Shown here: positions 29,893 to 39,687 of the stretch, piece after piece
Position numbering within the stretch: the stretch's first letter is position 1
Layout of the letters: every line of letters starts with the position of its first letter
NCBI RefSeq assembly: GCF_000972865.1
Contig: NZ_CP011144.1
Span: 3,407,118 to 3,471,117, forward strand
Length of the DNA: 64,000 bases
Reading direction: 5' to 3'
Origin: Pseudoxanthomonas suwonensis
GTDB taxonomy: Bacteria; Pseudomonadota; Gammaproteobacteria; Xanthomonadales; Xanthomonadaceae
Translations under genes and position numbers: made by a program
Notes under the pieces: generated by a model
The model's input: only the letters and a program-made list of their open reading frames with translations
What the model was told of the DNA's origin: nothing
Database searches by the model: none

Positions 29893-31727
29893 CCGTCCGC
29901 GACCCGCACCTGGTCGCGGCCGCCGGACTTGGCCGCGTACAGGGCGTTGTCCACCACCTGCAGCGCCTGGTCGGTGGCCAGATCCTCGTCGGCGCCGGTA
30001 TCCACCGCATGCACGCCGATGCTGGCGGTGACGGTCACCGCCGGGCCGCGGGTGCGCATCGGCTCCTCGCGCAGCCGCATGCAGATCTCCTCGGCCAGGT
30101 CCCGCGCCTTGTAGATGTCCACGCCGGGCAGGGCGGCGATGAATTCCTCGCCGCCGTAGCGCGCCACCAGCGCGCCGTACGGATGCAGGATGCCTTCGAC
30201 CACCCGCGCACTCCGGCGCAGGCAGTCGTCGCCGACCAGGTGGCCGTAACGGTCGTTGATGTCCTTGAAGTGGTCCAGGTCGACCATCAGCAGCGACAGT
30301 GGCTGCCCCTGCAGGCGCGCGGCCTCCAGCAGCGAATCGAAGCGCTCGCGGAACCAGCCGCGGTTGTACAGGCCGGTCAGTGCGTCGTGGCGGCTTGCCT
30401 CGCGCAGCCGTGCGTGCGCGGTCTCCAGCTGGGCCAGCGCGCTGCGCAGCTCGCCGGTGCGTTCCAGCACCTGCGACTCCAGCTGCAGCTTGGCCCGGCG
30501 CACGATCCGCTCGTTCTCGTTGCGCAGCGCCGCATAGCGATAGCTGAGCGCGATCGACAGCAGCAGCATCTCCAGCGCCGAGCCGATCTGCACCCCGTAC
30601 ACGGTCACGAACGACTTGGGCAGCAGGCCGAAGGCCAGCGCCGTGTACATGCCGGTGCCGAGCAGGAACATGCTCCAGGCCAGCAGGAACAGGCGCGCGG
30701 AGCGGTCGCCGCGGCGCATCGCCACCAGGGTCACGGTCAGGATCCAGCCGATGCTGAAGAACACCGAGGCGGCGGCCAGCGGGGTGGCGATGCGGTACGG
30801 CAACCAGAACGCGGCCGTGCCCAGCACCACGTAGAACGCGATTATCCCCAGCGAGATCCAGTTGCCCAGTGGCCATACCGCGCGCAGGCGCAGGAACACG
30901 CGTGCGAACTGCTGCATGCCGATCTGCGCCAGGCAGATCGACAGCGGCACCGACAGGTCGGCCAGCCACGGCGAGTTCGGCCACAGGTATTCGAAGCCCA
31001 GGCCGTTGAGCGTCATCAGCACCAGGCCGAAGGCGCTGAGGTGGAACAGGTACCAGAAGTAGCTGGCCTCGCGCAGGGCCAGCCACAGCACCAGGTTGTA
31101 GAAGAACAGCGCCAGCAGGATGCCGTAGTACAGGCCGATGCCGAACTGCGCGTCGCGCGAGATCTCGATGAACGCGGCCGGCGTGTACAGGGTCAGCGGC
31201 ACCTGCATCGAGCTCTGGCTCTGCACCCGCAGCAGCACCTCGACCCGGCTGCCGGCCGGCAGGTCGAGCAGGAAGTTCGGATGGCGGTAGCTGACGCTGC
31301 GCGCGTCGAACGGCAGGTGGTCGCCGCCGGCCTGGTGCAGGACGCGGCCGTCGGGGTGGCGCAGGTACAGGTCGAGCCGGTCGCTGAGCGGATAGTCCTG
31401 CACCAGCAGCCAGTGCGGCTGGTCGGGGTCCGCGTTCTCCAGCACCACATGGAACCAGTAGGCACCCGGCTGGAAGCCGAAGGCGGCACCGGCGTCGGGC
31501 AGCGGCGCGAAGTCGCCTGCCTCCAGCTGCCGCCAGGCCTGGGTGGCGTCGATCGCGCCGGACTCGTCGTGCAGGTAGCGGGTATGCGGGCCCAGGGCCA
31601 GTTGCGGCTGGGCCGTGTCCAGCCGCGCAGGCGCCTGCGCCAGGGCCGGAATGGCGACGGCCAGCAGCAGGAGCATCCAGCCCCCTATCCAGATATTCCA
31701 GGTCCTCCAGTACTGCCGCTGCTCCAT
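29889..31727 (-). CDS. Membrane diguanylate cyclase with 7TMR-DISM sensor
   Basis: 612 aa from the ATG at 31727. A signal or anchor helix (about 16-32) and a periplasmic 7TMR-DISM extracellular domain (about 40-180) precede seven membrane helices (about 190-390). A coiled-coil linker (about 395-440) leads to a GGDEF domain with active-site GGEEF in ARYGGEEF. The RxxD inhibitory site normally four to five residues before GGDEF is absent (HPYGALVA), so product inhibition may be missing. It should make cyclic di-GMP in response to a periplasmic ligand. Its stop overlaps the convergent lyase stop through a shared CTAG. Confidence 0.9.
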   Translation of the reverse strand: MEQRQYWRTWNIWIGGWMLLLLAVAIPALAQAPARLDTAQPQLALGPHTRYLHDESGAIDATQAWRQLEAGDFAPLPDAGAAFGFQPGAYWFHVVLENADPDQPHWLLVQDYPLSDRLDLYLRHPDGRVLHQAGGDHLPFDARSVSYRHPNFLLDLPAGSRVEVLLRVQSQSSMQVPLTLYTPAAFIEISRDAQFGIGLYYGILLALFFYNLVLWLALREASYFWYLFHLSAFGLVLMTLNGLGFEYLWPNSPWLADLSVPLSICLAQIGMQQFARVFLRLRAVWPLGNWISLGIIAFYVVLGTAAFWLPYRIATPLAAASVFFSIGWILTVTLVAMRRGDRSARLFLLAWSMFLLGTGMYTALAFGLLPKSFVTVYGVQIGSALEMLLLSIALSYRYAALRNENERIVRRAKLQLESQVLERTGELRSALAQLETAHARLREASRHDALTGLYNRGWFRERFDSLLEAARLQGQPLSLLMVDLDHFKDINDRYGHLVGDDCLRRSARVVEGILHPYGALVARYGGEEFIAALPGVDIYKARDLAEEICMRLREEPMRTRGPAVTVTASIGVHAVDTGADEDLATDQALQVVDNALYAAKSGGRDQVRVADG

Positions 31728-31799
31728 GCGCCCCCCGGAAGGTCCCTCCATGCTGACCGGCATGGACGGTACGCCGCAGTGTACCGGGCAGGCCAGGGG

Positions 31800-31850
31800 T
31801 TGACCCGGGTCGCTGACCGCTGGTCTAATGTGTTAACGCGTTAATACATT
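31800..31850 (+). promoter_or_regulatory. his operon promoter and palindromic operator
   Basis: TTGACC (31800-31805), an 18-base spacer and TCTAAT (31824-31829) form the promoter. A 24-bp palindrome at 31827-31850, core TTAACGCGTTAA with AATGT/ACATT ends, has only one mismatched position per half. It overlaps the -10 and the expected start point. The operator geometry resembles TrpR repression, and the first gene (31863) encodes a TrpR-family protein, so autoregulation of the his operon is the natural reading (inference). Confidence 0.75.
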
Positions 31851-31862
31851 GGATCGACGGCC

Positions 31863-32192
31863 ATGAAGCGGCGGATGCAGGGCAACGGCGGGGAGGCGGA
31901 CGATCGGCTGGATGCGCTGGCCCGGGCGCTGGCGGCCCTGGACAACGCCGATGCGGTCCGCGCCTTCCTGCAGGACCTGTGCACGCCGGCCGAGCTGGAG
32001 GCGATGACCGACCGCTGGCGGGTGGTGCCGCTGCTGCAACAGGGCGTGCCGTACCGCGAGATCCACGACCTGACCCAGGTCAGCGTCACCACCATCGGCC
32101 GGGTCGCGCGCACGCTGGAGCGCGGCACCGGCGGCTATGCGCTGGCCCTGCGGCCAGACTTCCCCCCGGCCAGCGCCAAGGAAGCACGATGA
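31863..32192 (+). CDS. TrpR/YerC-family repressor of the his operon
   Basis: 109 aa, all-helical TrpR superfamily member of the YerC/YecD type. [19 protein letters not shown] is the conserved first part, and [20 protein letters not shown] is the helix-turn-helix with recognition helix SVTTIGRV. It is the first gene of the his operon and overlaps hisG by four bases (ATGA). Together with the palindrome at 31827-31850 this suggests a histidine-responsive repressor; the ligand is inferred from context only. A similar gene precedes hisG in other Xanthomonadaceae as I remember them. Confidence 0.85.
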   Translation: MKRRMQGNGGEADDRLDALARALAALDNADAVRAFLQDLCTPAELEAMTDRWRVVPLLQQGVPYREIHDLTQVSVTTIGRVARTLERGTGGYALALRPDFPPASAKEAR

Positions 32193-33130
32193 CTCCCCCC
32201 CTGGGTACCGCCACCCGCGACCGCCTGCGCATCGCGATCCAGAAGAGCGGTCGCCTGGCCGAACCGGCGCGCAGCCTGCTGGCCGCCTGCGGGCTGAGCT
32301 GGCGCGAGAGCCGCGACAAGCTGTTCTGCTACGGCGAGTCGCTGCCGGTGGACCTGCTGCTGGTCCGCGACGACGACATCCCCGGGCTGATCGCCGACGG
32401 TGTCTGCGACCTGGGCGTCGTCGGCCGCAACGAACTGGACGAGCAGGCCGGCGAACGCGCCCGCAACGGCCTGCCGCCGGCCTACCGCGAACTGCACGGC
32501 CTGGGCTTCGGCCAGTGCCGGTTGATGCTGGCGGTGCCGGAGGAGTGGGAGTGGCAGGGTCCGCAGCAGCTGCAGGGCCTGCGCATCGCCACCAGCTATC
32601 CGGCGATCCTGGCCGGCTGGCTGCAGCGGCAGGGCATCGACGCGCACGTGGTCGAGTTGTCCGGCTCGGTGGAGATCGCGCCGCGGCTGGGCACCGCCGA
32701 CCTGATCTGCGATCTGGTCTCCAGCGGCGCCACGCTCGCTGCCAACCACCTCAAGCCGGTGGAGAACCTGCTCGACAGCGAGGCGGTGCTGGCCGGTCCG
32801 GCCGGCGGTTTCGACGACGCCCGCGCCGGCCTGGCGCAGATGCTGCTGCGCCGGGTCGACGGCGTGCTCCAGCTCAAGGACCGCAAGCTGCTGATGTTCA
32901 GCGCCGCGCGCGAGTCGCTGCCGGCGCTGGAGCGGCTGCTGCAGGACGCCGGCCCGCTGGTGATCGTGCCCACTCAAGGCGGGCCCGCCCAAGGTGGGTC
33001 CGGCCAGAACGGCGCGCTGTCGCTGCAGACCATGTGCGAAGGCGCGGTTAGCTGGCAGCAGCTGGAGGAACTGGAGCGCGCCGGCGCGCGCGGACTGATG
33101 GTGCTGACGGTGGAGAGGTCGCTGGCATGA
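32189..33130 (+). CDS. hisG: ATP phosphoribosyltransferase (long form)
   Basis: First step of histidine synthesis: ATP plus PRPP to phosphoribosyl-ATP. 313 aa, so the long form with a C-terminal regulatory domain (about 235-313) for histidine feedback; no hisZ is needed. The N-terminus [20 protein letters not shown], the [10 protein letters not shown] segment and the PRPP-binding [19 protein letters not shown] loop are visible. A Gly/Gln-rich stretch ([13 protein letters not shown]) interrupts the regulatory domain. It overlaps both neighbours by four bases. Confidence 0.96.
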   Translation: MTPPLGTATRDRLRIAIQKSGRLAEPARSLLAACGLSWRESRDKLFCYGESLPVDLLLVRDDDIPGLIADGVCDLGVVGRNELDEQAGERARNGLPPAYRELHGLGFGQCRLMLAVPEEWEWQGPQQLQGLRIATSYPAILAGWLQRQGIDAHVVELSGSVEIAPRLGTADLICDLVSSGATLAANHLKPVENLLDSEAVLAGPAGGFDDARAGLAQMLLRRVDGVLQLKDRKLLMFSAARESLPALERLLQDAGPLVIVPTQGGPAQGGSGQNGALSLQTMCEGAVSWQQLEELERAGARGLMVLTVERSLA

Positions 33131-34473
33131 GCGCCGATCCCGCCGACATCGCCGTGTCCGGCGCCGCCCGCGCCTGGAACCGCCTGGAATGGGCGGCGCT
33201 GGATGCCGCCGCGCGCGCGCAGGCGCTGACCCGGCCGGTGCAGATCGTGGCCCAGGCCACCCGCGAGGCCGTGGCCGACGTGCTCGGCGCGGTGCGCGCC
33301 CGCGGCGACGATGCGCTGCGCGAACTGACCGCGCGCTTCGACCGGGTCGAACTGGAGCGCTTCGAGGTGGCGGAGGCCGAGTTCGCCGCGGCCGAGGCCG
33401 TGGTGGCGCCGGAGCTGCGCCAGGCCATGCTCGACGCCGCGCAGCGCATCGAGGCCTTCCACCGCGCCGGCATGGCCGGCGGCTACGCGCTGGAGACCGC
33501 GCCCGGGGTGGTCTGCGAGCGCATCATCCGGCCGGTGCCGCGGGTCGGCCTGTACGTGCCCGCCGGCAGCGCGCCGCTGCCGTCCACCGCGCTGATGCTG
33601 TGCGTGCCCGCGCGCCTGGCCGGTTGCCGCGAAGTGGTGCTGTGCACGCCGCCGCGCGCCGACGGCCGCGCCGATCCGGCGGTGCTGGTGGCCGCGCGCC
33701 TGACCGGCGTCGGCCGGGTGTTCAAGCTCGGCGGCGCGCAGGCGATCGCCGCGCTGGCCTTCGGCACCGCCAGCGTGCCCAAGGTCGACAAGGTCTTCGG
33801 CCCCGGCAACGGCTACGTCGACGAGGCCAAGCGCCAGGTTGCCCGGTCCGGCGCGGCGGCGATCGACATGCCGGCCGGGCCTTCGGAAGTGCTGGTGATC
33901 GCCGACGCCGGTGCCGACGCGGCCTTCGTTGCCGCCGACCTGCTGTCGCAGGCCGAGCATGGCCCCGATTCGCAGGTGCTGCTGCTGTCGGACAGCGCCG
34001 CGCTGATCGACCGGGTCGAGGTCGAACTGGCCGCGCAGTTGGAGGCGCTGCCGCGCGCGGAGATCGCGCGGCGGGCGCTGGCGGCATCGCGGCTGGTCCG
34101 GGTCGAAACGCTGGAACAGGCGTTCGCGATCAGCAACGCCTATGCGCCCGAACACCTGATCCTGGCCTTGCGCGAACCGCGCGCGTGGCTAGACCGGGTG
34201 GAGGCGGCCGGCTCGGTGTTCCTCGGCGACTGGACGCCGGAGGCGCTGGGCGACTACTGCAGCGGCACCAACCACGTGCTGCCCACGAACGGTGCGGCGC
34301 GCGCCTGGAGCGGGGTCAGCGTGGCCAGCTTCCAGAACACGGTCAGCGTGCAGGCGGCCAGCCGCGAAGGCATCCGCGCCATCGGCCACTGCGCGGTCAC
34401 CCTGGCGCGTGCCGAGCGGCTGGACGCGCATGCCAACGCGGTCGTACTGCGCCTGCGCGGAGCAGCGGCATGA
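33127..34473 (+). CDS. hisD: Histidinol dehydrogenase
   Basis: Two-step NAD-dependent oxidation of histidinol to histidine, Zn-dependent (448 aa). Signatures are [72 protein letters not shown] with the catalytic glutamate and histidine, and YAPEHLIL. The ATG overlaps the hisG stop; the stop overlaps hisC. Slightly longer than the usual 430-435 aa at the N-terminus. Confidence 0.97.
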   Translation: MSADPADIAVSGAARAWNRLEWAALDAAARAQALTRPVQIVAQATREAVADVLGAVRARGDDALRELTARFDRVELERFEVAEAEFAAAEAVVAPELRQAMLDAAQRIEAFHRAGMAGGYALETAPGVVCERIIRPVPRVGLYVPAGSAPLPSTALMLCVPARLAGCREVVLCTPPRADGRADPAVLVAARLTGVGRVFKLGGAQAIAALAFGTASVPKVDKVFGPGNGYVDEAKRQVARSGAAAIDMPAGPSEVLVIADAGADAAFVAADLLSQAEHGPDSQVLLLSDSAALIDRVEVELAAQLEALPRAEIARRALAASRLVRVETLEQAFAISNAYAPEHLILALREPRAWLDRVEAAGSVFLGDWTPEALGDYCSGTNHVLPTNGAARAWSGVSVASFQNTVSVQAASREGIRAIGHCAVTLARAERLDAHANAVVLRLRGAAA

Positions 34474-35576
34474 GCGCGAGCGGTCAGGCAGCGGACGAGG
34501 CGCTGCTGCGGCTGGTCCGCGAGGACCTGCGCGGCTTCGCCGGCTACGCCTCGGCGCGCACCCACGACCTGCGCGGCGAGGTCTGGCTCAACGCCAACGA
34601 GAATCCCTGGGCCAACCCGGCCGATGCCGGCGGCGGCAGCCGGCGCTATCCGGAGCCGCAGCCGCCGGCGCTGCGCGAGGCGCTGGCACGGCTCTACAGC
34701 TGCCGCCAGGAGCAGCTGCTGGTCGGCCGCGGCAGCGACGAGGCGATCGACCTGCTGGTGCGCGCGCTGTGCGTGCCCGGCCGCGACGCGGTGCTGGTGA
34801 CCCCGCCGGTGTTCGGCATGTACGCGGTCAGCGCGCGGCTGCAGGATGCACCGCTGCTCGAGGTGCCGCTGGTCGACGGTGAGGCCGGCTTCGAGGTGGA
34901 CCTGGAGGCGGTCGCGCAGGCCGCCGAGCGCAGCGCAGCCAAGCTGGTGTTCCTGTGTTCGCCGTCCAACCCGACCGGCGGAAGCGTGCCGCTGGCCGGC
35001 ATCGCCGCGCTGGCCGCCCGGCTCGCCGGCCGCGCGCTGGTGGTGGTCGACGAGGCCTACGGCGAGTTCTCCGACCAGCCCTCGGCGACCACGCTGATGG
35101 ACGCGCATCCGAACGTAGCCGTGCTGCGCACCCTGTCCAAGGCGCACGCGCTGGCCGCCGCGCGCATCGGCGTGCTGGTCGCCGCACCGGCGCTGGTGCG
35201 CGTGCTGCGCGCCTGCCAGGCCCCATACCCGGTCCCCACACCGTGCGCCGAGCTGGCCGTGGCCGCGCTGTCGGACGAGGCGCTGGCCCGAACCACCGCG
35301 CGCGTGGCCCAGCTGCGCGGCGAGCGTGCCCGCCTGCAGCATGCGCTGGCCACGCTGCCAGGCGTGCGGCGCGTGTATCCCTCCGACGGCAACTACCTGC
35401 TGGTGCGCTTCGCCGACGCGAAAACCGCATTCGAGCGGCTGCTGGCCGCCGGGGTGGTGGTGCGTGACCAGCGCGCCGCACCGCAGCTGGCCGACGCGCT
35501 GCGCATCACCGTCGGCACGCCCGAACAGAACGACCGCGTGCTGGCCGCACTGGACGCGAAGGAAGCCGCCGCATGA
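34470..35576 (+). CDS. hisC: Histidinol-phosphate aminotransferase
   Basis: PLP enzyme, class I/II fold, converting imidazole acetol phosphate to histidinol phosphate (368 aa). Motifs: [11 protein letters not shown] near the N-terminus, [39 protein letters not shown] and the PLP-lysine in [16 protein letters not shown] (about residue 226). ATG overlaps the hisD stop and the end overlaps hisB, each by four bases. Confidence 0.97.
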   Translation: MSASGQAADEALLRLVREDLRGFAGYASARTHDLRGEVWLNANENPWANPADAGGGSRRYPEPQPPALREALARLYSCRQEQLLVGRGSDEAIDLLVRALCVPGRDAVLVTPPVFGMYAVSARLQDAPLLEVPLVDGEAGFEVDLEAVAQAAERSAAKLVFLCSPSNPTGGSVPLAGIAALAARLAGRALVVVDEAYGEFSDQPSATTLMDAHPNVAVLRTLSKAHALAAARIGVLVAAPALVRVLRACQAPYPVPTPCAELAVAALSDEALARTTARVAQLRGERARLQHALATLPGVRRVYPSDGNYLLVRFADAKTAFERLLAAGVVVRDQRAAPQLADALRITVGTPEQNDRVLAALDAKEAAA

Positions 35577-36646
35577 CGCCGATCCTCTTCATCGACCGCG
35601 ACGGCACCCTGATCGAGGAGCCCGAGGACTTCCAGATCGACGCCTACGAGAAGCTGCGCTTCGTCCGCGGCGTGATCCCGGCGCTGCTGAAGCTGCGCGA
35701 CGCCGGCTGGCAATTCGTGATGGTCTCCAACCAGGACGGGCTGGGCACCGAGAACTACCCGCAGGCCAGCTTCGACGGCCCCCACAACCTGATGATGCAG
35801 GTGCTCGAGAGCCAGGGCATCGTCTTCCGCGACGTGCTGATCGACAGCAGCTGGCCGCACGAGAACAAGCCCACGCGCAAGCCCGGCATCGGCCTGGTGC
35901 TGCCCTATATCCAGGACCGGAGCATCGACTGGAAGCGTTCGGCCATGGTCGGCGACCGCCCCACCGACAACCAGTTCGCCGACAACCTCGGCATCCGCGC
36001 GTTCCAGCTGAAGACCCCGCAGTTCGGCGGCGAGTGGGACTGGGCCGGGATCGCGCACGAACTGGCCGACGCGCCGCGCCGCGCCGTGGTTCAGCGCGAC
36101 ACCAAGGAGACCAGGATCCGGGTCGAGGTCGACCTGGACCGCGCCGCCGACCCGCAGGTCCACACCGGCCTGCCGTTCTACGACCACATGCTCGAGCAGA
36201 TCGGCAAGCACGGCGGCTTCGCGCTGAAGGTCCATGCCGACGGCGACCTGCACATCGACGAGCACCACACCATCGAGGACACCGCGCTGGCCCTGGGCCA
36301 GGCGCTGCGCGAGGCGCTGGGCGACAAGCGCGGGATCGGCCGCTACGGCTTCACCCTGCCGATGGACGAGACCCACGCCAGCGCCGCGCTGGACTTCAGC
36401 GGCCGGCCGTACCTGGTCTACGAGGGCGAATTCCGGCGCGAGCGGGTGGGGGACATGCCGACCGAACTGGTGCCGCACTTCTTCCGCTCGCTGTGCGACG
36501 CATCGGGCATGAACCTGCACATCAAGGTGGACGGCGACAACGACCACCACAAGATCGAGGCCAGCTTCAAGGCGCTGGCGCGCGCGCTGCGCCAGGCCAT
36601 CCGCCGCGAGGGGGCGGACCTGCCCTCGACCAAGGGAGCGCTGTGA
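35573..36646 (+). CDS. hisB: Bifunctional histidinol-phosphatase/IGP dehydratase
   Basis: 357 aa fusion typical of gammaproteobacteria. The N-terminal HAD phosphatase has [12 protein letters not shown] (nucleophile D and acid D) and [14 protein letters not shown] DxxxD sequence ([13 protein letters not shown]). The C-terminal imidazoleglycerol-phosphate dehydratase has [30 protein letters not shown] and [15 protein letters not shown] metal-binding histidines. It catalyses steps 6 and 8 of the pathway. The stop overlaps the hisH start by one base (TGATG). Confidence 0.97.
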   Translation: MTPILFIDRDGTLIEEPEDFQIDAYEKLRFVRGVIPALLKLRDAGWQFVMVSNQDGLGTENYPQASFDGPHNLMMQVLESQGIVFRDVLIDSSWPHENKPTRKPGIGLVLPYIQDRSIDWKRSAMVGDRPTDNQFADNLGIRAFQLKTPQFGGEWDWAGIAHELADAPRRAVVQRDTKETRIRVEVDLDRAADPQVHTGLPFYDHMLEQIGKHGGFALKVHADGDLHIDEHHTIEDTALALGQALREALGDKRGIGRYGFTLPMDETHASAALDFSGRPYLVYEGEFRRERVGDMPTELVPHFFRSLCDASGMNLHIKVDGDNDHHKIEASFKALARALRQAIRREGADLPSTKGAL

Positions 36647-37242
36647 TGCGGGTGGCGCTGGTGGACGCGGGCGGCGCCAACCTGGGGTCGGTGTGCTACG
36701 CGCTCAACCGGCTGGGGATCGAGCCGGAGGTGACCGCCGATGCGGGCGCCATCCGCGCCGCCGACCGGGTGCTGCTGCCCGGGGTCAGCACGGCCGCGCA
36801 GGTGATGGGCCGGCTGCGCGAACTGGGACTGGTGGACACGCTGCGCGGCCTGGACGCGCCGTTGCTGGGCGTGTGCGTCGGCATGCAGCTGCTGTACGAG
36901 CGCTCGGAGGAGGGCGAGGTGGAGTGTCTGGGCCTGCTGCCGGGCGTGGTCCGCAAGCTGCCGGCGGCCCCGGGCATCCGAATCCCGCACATGGGCTGGA
37001 ACGCCCTGCGCCGCATGCGCGACTCGACCCTGCTCGACGGTGTGGCCGAGGGCGCCAACGCCTATTTCGTGCACAGTTATGCGGCACCCATCACAGCCGA
37101 CACCGTGGCCGCCACGGATCATGGCAGCCTGTTCTCGGCTGTGGTCCAGCGCGGACGCCTGTGCGGCGCGCAGTTCCACCCCGAGCGCTCTGCCGCCACC
37201 GGCGCGCGCATCCTGCGCAATTTCATCGAAATGGATTTCTGA
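36646..37242 (+). CDS. hisH: Imidazole glycerol phosphate synthase, glutaminase subunit
   Basis: Class I glutamine amidotransferase (198 aa) feeding ammonia to HisF. The nucleophile cysteine is in [15 protein letters not shown] and the catalytic His/Glu pair is in QFHPERS. The oxyanion strand and the PHMGWN segment are present. TGATG coupling joins it to hisB and the same arrangement to hisA. Confidence 0.97.
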   Translation: MRVALVDAGGANLGSVCYALNRLGIEPEVTADAGAIRAADRVLLPGVSTAAQVMGRLRELGLVDTLRGLDAPLLGVCVGMQLLYERSEEGEVECLGLLPGVVRKLPAAPGIRIPHMGWNALRRMRDSTLLDGVAEGANAYFVHSYAAPITADTVAATDHGSLFSAVVQRGRLCGAQFHPERSAATGARILRNFIEMDF

Positions 37243-37991
37243 TGGGTTTCACCGTCTATCCCGCGCTGGACATCCGCAACGGCCGCGTGGTCCGGCTGGC
37301 GCAGGGCGACTATGCGCGCCAGACCGACTACGGCGACGATCCGCTGCCGCGCGCCGGCGCCTTCGCCGCCGGCGGCGTACGCTGGATGCACCTGGTCGAC
37401 CTGGACGCGGCCAAGGCCGGCGGTTACACCCTGCTGCCGCTGCTCGCCGCGATCGCGCGCGGCACCGGCCTGCGCGTGCAGACCGGCGGCGGCGTGCGCT
37501 CGCGCGAGGACGTGGCCCGGATCCTCGATGCCGGCGCGGCGCGGGTGGTGGTGGGCTCGCTGGCGGTGCGCGAGCCGGAGACGGTGGTCGCGTGGCTGGC
37601 CGAGTTCGGAGGTGAGCGCATTACCGTGGCCCTGGACACGCGCCAAGACGCAGACGGCCGCTGGAAACTGCCGGTGCACGGCTGGACCGAGGACGCCGGC
37701 GCCGACCTCGACGGGCTGCTGCCGCACTACCAGCGCGCCGGCCTGCGCCACTTGCTGTGCACCGACATCGCCCGCGACGGCATGCTGTCCGGGCCGAACC
37801 TGGACCTGTACGCGCACCTGCACGCGCTGGCACCCGGCGTGGCGGTGCAGGCCTCCGGCGGCGTGCGCGACGCCGACGACGTGCGCAACGCGCGCCAGGT
37901 CGGCTGCGCCGGCGCCGTGCTCGGCCGCGCCCTGCTCGAAGGCCGGCTGGAGCTGGCCGATGCGCTGGCCCAGGAGGCGCTGCCGTGCTGA
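37242..37991 (+). CDS. hisA: ProFAR isomerase
   Basis: TIM-barrel isomerase of phosphoribosylformimino-AICAR-P (249 aa). The N-terminal catalytic aspartate is in [20 protein letters not shown] and the second in [15 protein letters not shown]. Phosphate-binding [10 protein letters not shown] and [11 protein letters not shown] half-barrel repeats are clear. Start overlaps hisH (TGATG); the end overlaps hisF by seven bases. Confidence 0.97.
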   Translation: MGFTVYPALDIRNGRVVRLAQGDYARQTDYGDDPLPRAGAFAAGGVRWMHLVDLDAAKAGGYTLLPLLAAIARGTGLRVQTGGGVRSREDVARILDAGAARVVVGSLAVREPETVVAWLAEFGGERITVALDTRQDADGRWKLPVHGWTEDAGADLDGLLPHYQRAGLRHLLCTDIARDGMLSGPNLDLYAHLHALAPGVAVQASGGVRDADDVRNARQVGCAGAVLGRALLEGRLELADALAQEALPC

Positions 37992-38758
37992 GCCGCCGGA
38001 TCATCCCCTGCCTGGACGTGCGCGGTGGCCGCGTGGTCAAGGGCGTGCGCTTCCGCGACCACGTCGACATGGGCGACATCGTCGAACTGGCGCTGCGCTA
38101 CCGCGACCAGGGCGCCGACGAACTGGTGTTCTACGACATCGGCGCCAGCCCGGAAGGACGCTCGGTCGACTATGCCTGGGTCGAGCGGGTGGCGCGGCTG
38201 ATCGACATCCCGTTCTGCGTGGCCGGCGGCATCCGCGACGTGGAGACCGCGCGCGACGTGCTGCACGCCGGCGCCGACAAGATCTCGGTCAACTCGCCGG
38301 CGCTGGAGCGGCCGGCGCTGGTGGCCGAACTGGCCGACGCCTTCGGCGTGCAGTGCGTGGTGGTCGGCATCGATTCGGTGCGCGAGGCCGACGGCCAGTG
38401 GCGGGTGCGCACCAACACCGGCGACCCGGACAAGACCCGGGCGCTGCCGGTGCGCACCCTGGACTGGATCGCCGAGGCGCAGCGGCTGGGCGCCGGCGAG
38501 ATCGTGCTCAACTGCATGGACAGCGACGGCGTGCGCCGTGGCTACGACATCGCCCAGCTGCGCCAGGCGCGTGCCGTGTGCGGCGTGCCGCTGGTCGCCT
38601 CCGGCGGCGCCGGCGAGATGGCGCACTTCGCCGAGGCGTTCGAGCAGGCCGACGTCGATGGTGCGCTGGCCGCCAGCGTGTTCCACGCCGGTACCATTCC
38701 CATCCCCGCCCTCAAGCGCTTCCTGCGCCAGCGGGAAATCGAGGTGCGCGATGCCTGA
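37985..38758 (+). CDS. hisF: Imidazole glycerol phosphate synthase, cyclase subunit
   Basis: TIM-barrel cyclase partner of HisH (257 aa) making imidazole glycerol phosphate and AICAR. The GTG start gives [20 protein letters not shown], the canonical N-terminus with catalytic [17 protein letters not shown] holds the second aspartate and [16 protein letters not shown] a phosphate site. It overlaps hisA by seven bases and hisIE by eight, so translation is coupled. Confidence 0.97.
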   Translation: MLSRRIIPCLDVRGGRVVKGVRFRDHVDMGDIVELALRYRDQGADELVFYDIGASPEGRSVDYAWVERVARLIDIPFCVAGGIRDVETARDVLHAGADKISVNSPALERPALVAELADAFGVQCVVVGIDSVREADGQWRVRTNTGDPDKTRALPVRTLDWIAEAQRLGAGEIVLNCMDSDGVRRGYDIAQLRQARAVCGVPLVASGGAGEMAHFAEAFEQADVDGALAASVFHAGTIPIPALKRFLRQREIEVRDA

Positions 38759-39431
38759 GCCTTCCACCGACGCGCCGCGCCTGCCGCGCAGCCCGACCCT
38801 GCTGCCCGAGTCGATGGACTGGGACAAGGGCGGCGGCCTGCTGCCGGCGATCGTGCAGGACGCCGACAGCCTGCGCGTGCTGATGCTCGGCTACATGGAC
38901 GTCAACGCGCTGCGCGCGACCCTGGCCAACCGCCTTGTGACCTTCTACAGCCGCAGCCGGCAGCGGCTGTGGACCAAGGGCGAGACCTCCGGCCACGTGC
39001 TGGAACTGGTCTCAGTGGAAGCCGACTGCGATTCCGATGCACTGCTGGTGCTGGCGCACCCGCGCGGGCCGACCTGCCACCTGCAGCGGGCGAGCTGCTT
39101 CGACCACGCGCCGGCGCTTGCCGAGGTGCCGGTGGTCGTATCGGCCGACGTGGGTTTCCTCGGCGAACTCGACGCGCTGGTCGCCACCCGCGCGCGCGAA
39201 CGGCCCGAAGGCAGCTACACCACCCGCCTGTTCGAGGCCGGGATACGCCGGATCGCGCAGAAGGTGGGCGAAGAAGGCGTGGAGACCGCGCTGGCCGGCG
39301 TGGCCCAGAACGATGAGCAGCTGCTGGGCGAGTCGGCTGATCTGATCTACCACCTGACCGTGCTGCTGCATTCGCGTGGCCTGTCGCTGGCCGATGCGGT
39401 GGAGGTGCTGGAGCAGCGACACAAGGGTTGA
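38751..39431 (+). CDS. hisI: Bifunctional PR-AMP cyclohydrolase/PR-ATP pyrophosphatase
   Basis: HisIE fusion (226 aa) catalysing steps 2 and 3. The cyclohydrolase domain has [29 protein letters not shown] and the Zn/Mg segment [11 protein letters not shown] plus [11 protein letters not shown]. The pyrophosphohydrolase domain (about 130-226) has [12 protein letters not shown] and the acidic [12 protein letters not shown] helix. Last gene of the his operon. No intrinsic terminator follows; a class-3 REP pair begins 65 bases downstream. Confidence 0.97.
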   Translation: MPEPSTDAPRLPRSPTLLPESMDWDKGGGLLPAIVQDADSLRVLMLGYMDVNALRATLANRLVTFYSRSRQRLWTKGETSGHVLELVSVEADCDSDALLVLAHPRGPTCHLQRASCFDHAPALAEVPVVVSADVGFLGELDALVATRARERPEGSYTTRLFEAGIRRIAQKVGEEGVETALAGVAQNDEQLLGESADLIYHLTVLLHSRGLSLADAVEVLEQRHKG

Positions 39432-39495
39432 GTGCTGCCTGGCCGGGGGCAGCGCCACCGACGCCGACAGCGCGGTACCAGTGCCACCATCAACT

Positions 39496-39597
39496 CCGTC
39501 GTCCCGGCGAACGCCGGAACCCAGCGTCTTTGCATGTGTCTGGGCGGTCGCTGGAAGGAAAAAAGTCACTGGGTCCCGGCGTTCGCCGGGACGACGG
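39496..39597. repeat. REP-type pair, class 3, after the his operon
   Basis: A 29-base arm at 39496-39524 (CCGTCGTCCCGGCGAACGCC start) pairs with 39569-39597, with one mismatch and a 44-base centre. The related pair at 59562-59646 shows the same CGTC...CCAG frame with a different stem core. The rest of the 256-base gap up to the next gene at 39688 has nothing else recognisable. Confidence 0.85.
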
Positions 39598-39687
39598 TCG
39601 TGTGCGTGCAGCGCATCGGCCGCTCCGACGTTGCCGGACGGACGCCGACACGGCCTAGAATCCCCGGCGACCCACAACGGAGCCGCC

